NCBI GenBank assembly: GCA_016872925.1
Contig: VGYR01000008.1
Span: 1 to 34,434 of the forward strand
Length of the DNA: 34,434 nucleotides
Direction: 5' to 3'
DNA from: Planctomycetota bacterium
GTDB taxonomy: Bacteria; Planctomycetota; Planctomycetia; Pirellulales; UBA1268
Shown here: in pieces, positions 34,425 through 34,434 of the stretch
How the letters are laid out: the number at the start of each line of letters is the position of its first letter
How positions within the stretch are numbered: the first letter of the stretch is position 1
The notes under the pieces: model-generated
Told to the model about the DNA's origin: nothing
The model's input: the letters and a program-made list of their open reading frames with translations, nothing else
Database searches by the model: none
Translations under genes and position numbers: made by a program

Positions 34425-34434
34425 AAACGGTTCC
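34425..34434 (-). repeat. inverted repeat flanking the RAYT gene, right copy
   Basis: AAACGGTTCC, the exact reverse complement of 33711-33720, 36 bases upstream of the RAYT ATG and at the window edge. It may continue with TGACACC beyond the window. Confidence 0.65.

Overview
The window looks like a piece of a high-GC planctomycete chromosome, probably close to the Pirellulales. The evidence is a partial 16S rRNA gene with planctomycete-like sequence, a DUF1559 pilin-like gene, a DUF1573 protein, a secreted sulfatase, a very large VWA protein with Gly-Met tracts, and overlapping ATGA gene junctions. No tool or database was run; all family names come from motifs read in the translations.

Layout. 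1-960: 5' part of 16S rRNA (minus), with its leader and promoter to about 1243. 1501-2610: HtrA-type protease, divergent from a 1525-residue VWA/STN/DUF2135-like protein (2926-7503). 7548-9960: ispD, tyrS and a small secreted protein on the plus strand. 9968-12240: a HAD phosphatase and a multi-spanning membrane protein, coupled on the minus strand. 12303-14428: prpB and prpC, coupled on the plus strand. 14537-15586: DUF1573 protein (minus). 15937-16291: tmRNA.

16272-29017 is an integrative element inserted in the 3' end of the tmRNA gene. A perfect 20-bp direct repeat of the tmRNA T-loop/acceptor end (16272-16291 and 28998-29017) bounds it. It carries a tyrosine recombinase, a RepA-like helicase, a CHC2/TOPRIM primase and an excisionase-like HTH protein (all minus), then cargo: an unknown 343-residue protein, a type IIG-like restriction-modification enzyme broken by a -1 frameshift, an unknown protein/GNAT acetyltransferase pair, a patch of REP-like hairpins and a DUF262 (GmrSD-like) protein. 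It reads as a small defence island with its own integration and replication module.

The most interesting observation is that the att core lies inside the integrase reading frame. In the integrated state the recombinase ends in 34 residues read antisense from tmRNA. Its presumed native 71-codon tail lies stranded, in frame, at the other end of the element (28782-28997). Excision would rejoin the two and give a different C-terminus, so the integrase sequence should report whether the element is integrated or circular. The element also brings its own terminator just behind tmRNA.

Right flank: aldose 1-epimerase-like protein with a probable ATT start, a small lipoprotein, a DUF1559 gene with an in-frame stop (all minus), an iduronate-2-sulfatase-like enzyme (plus), and a RAYT/Y1 transposase (minus) whose locus is bounded by inverted GGAACCGTTT ends.
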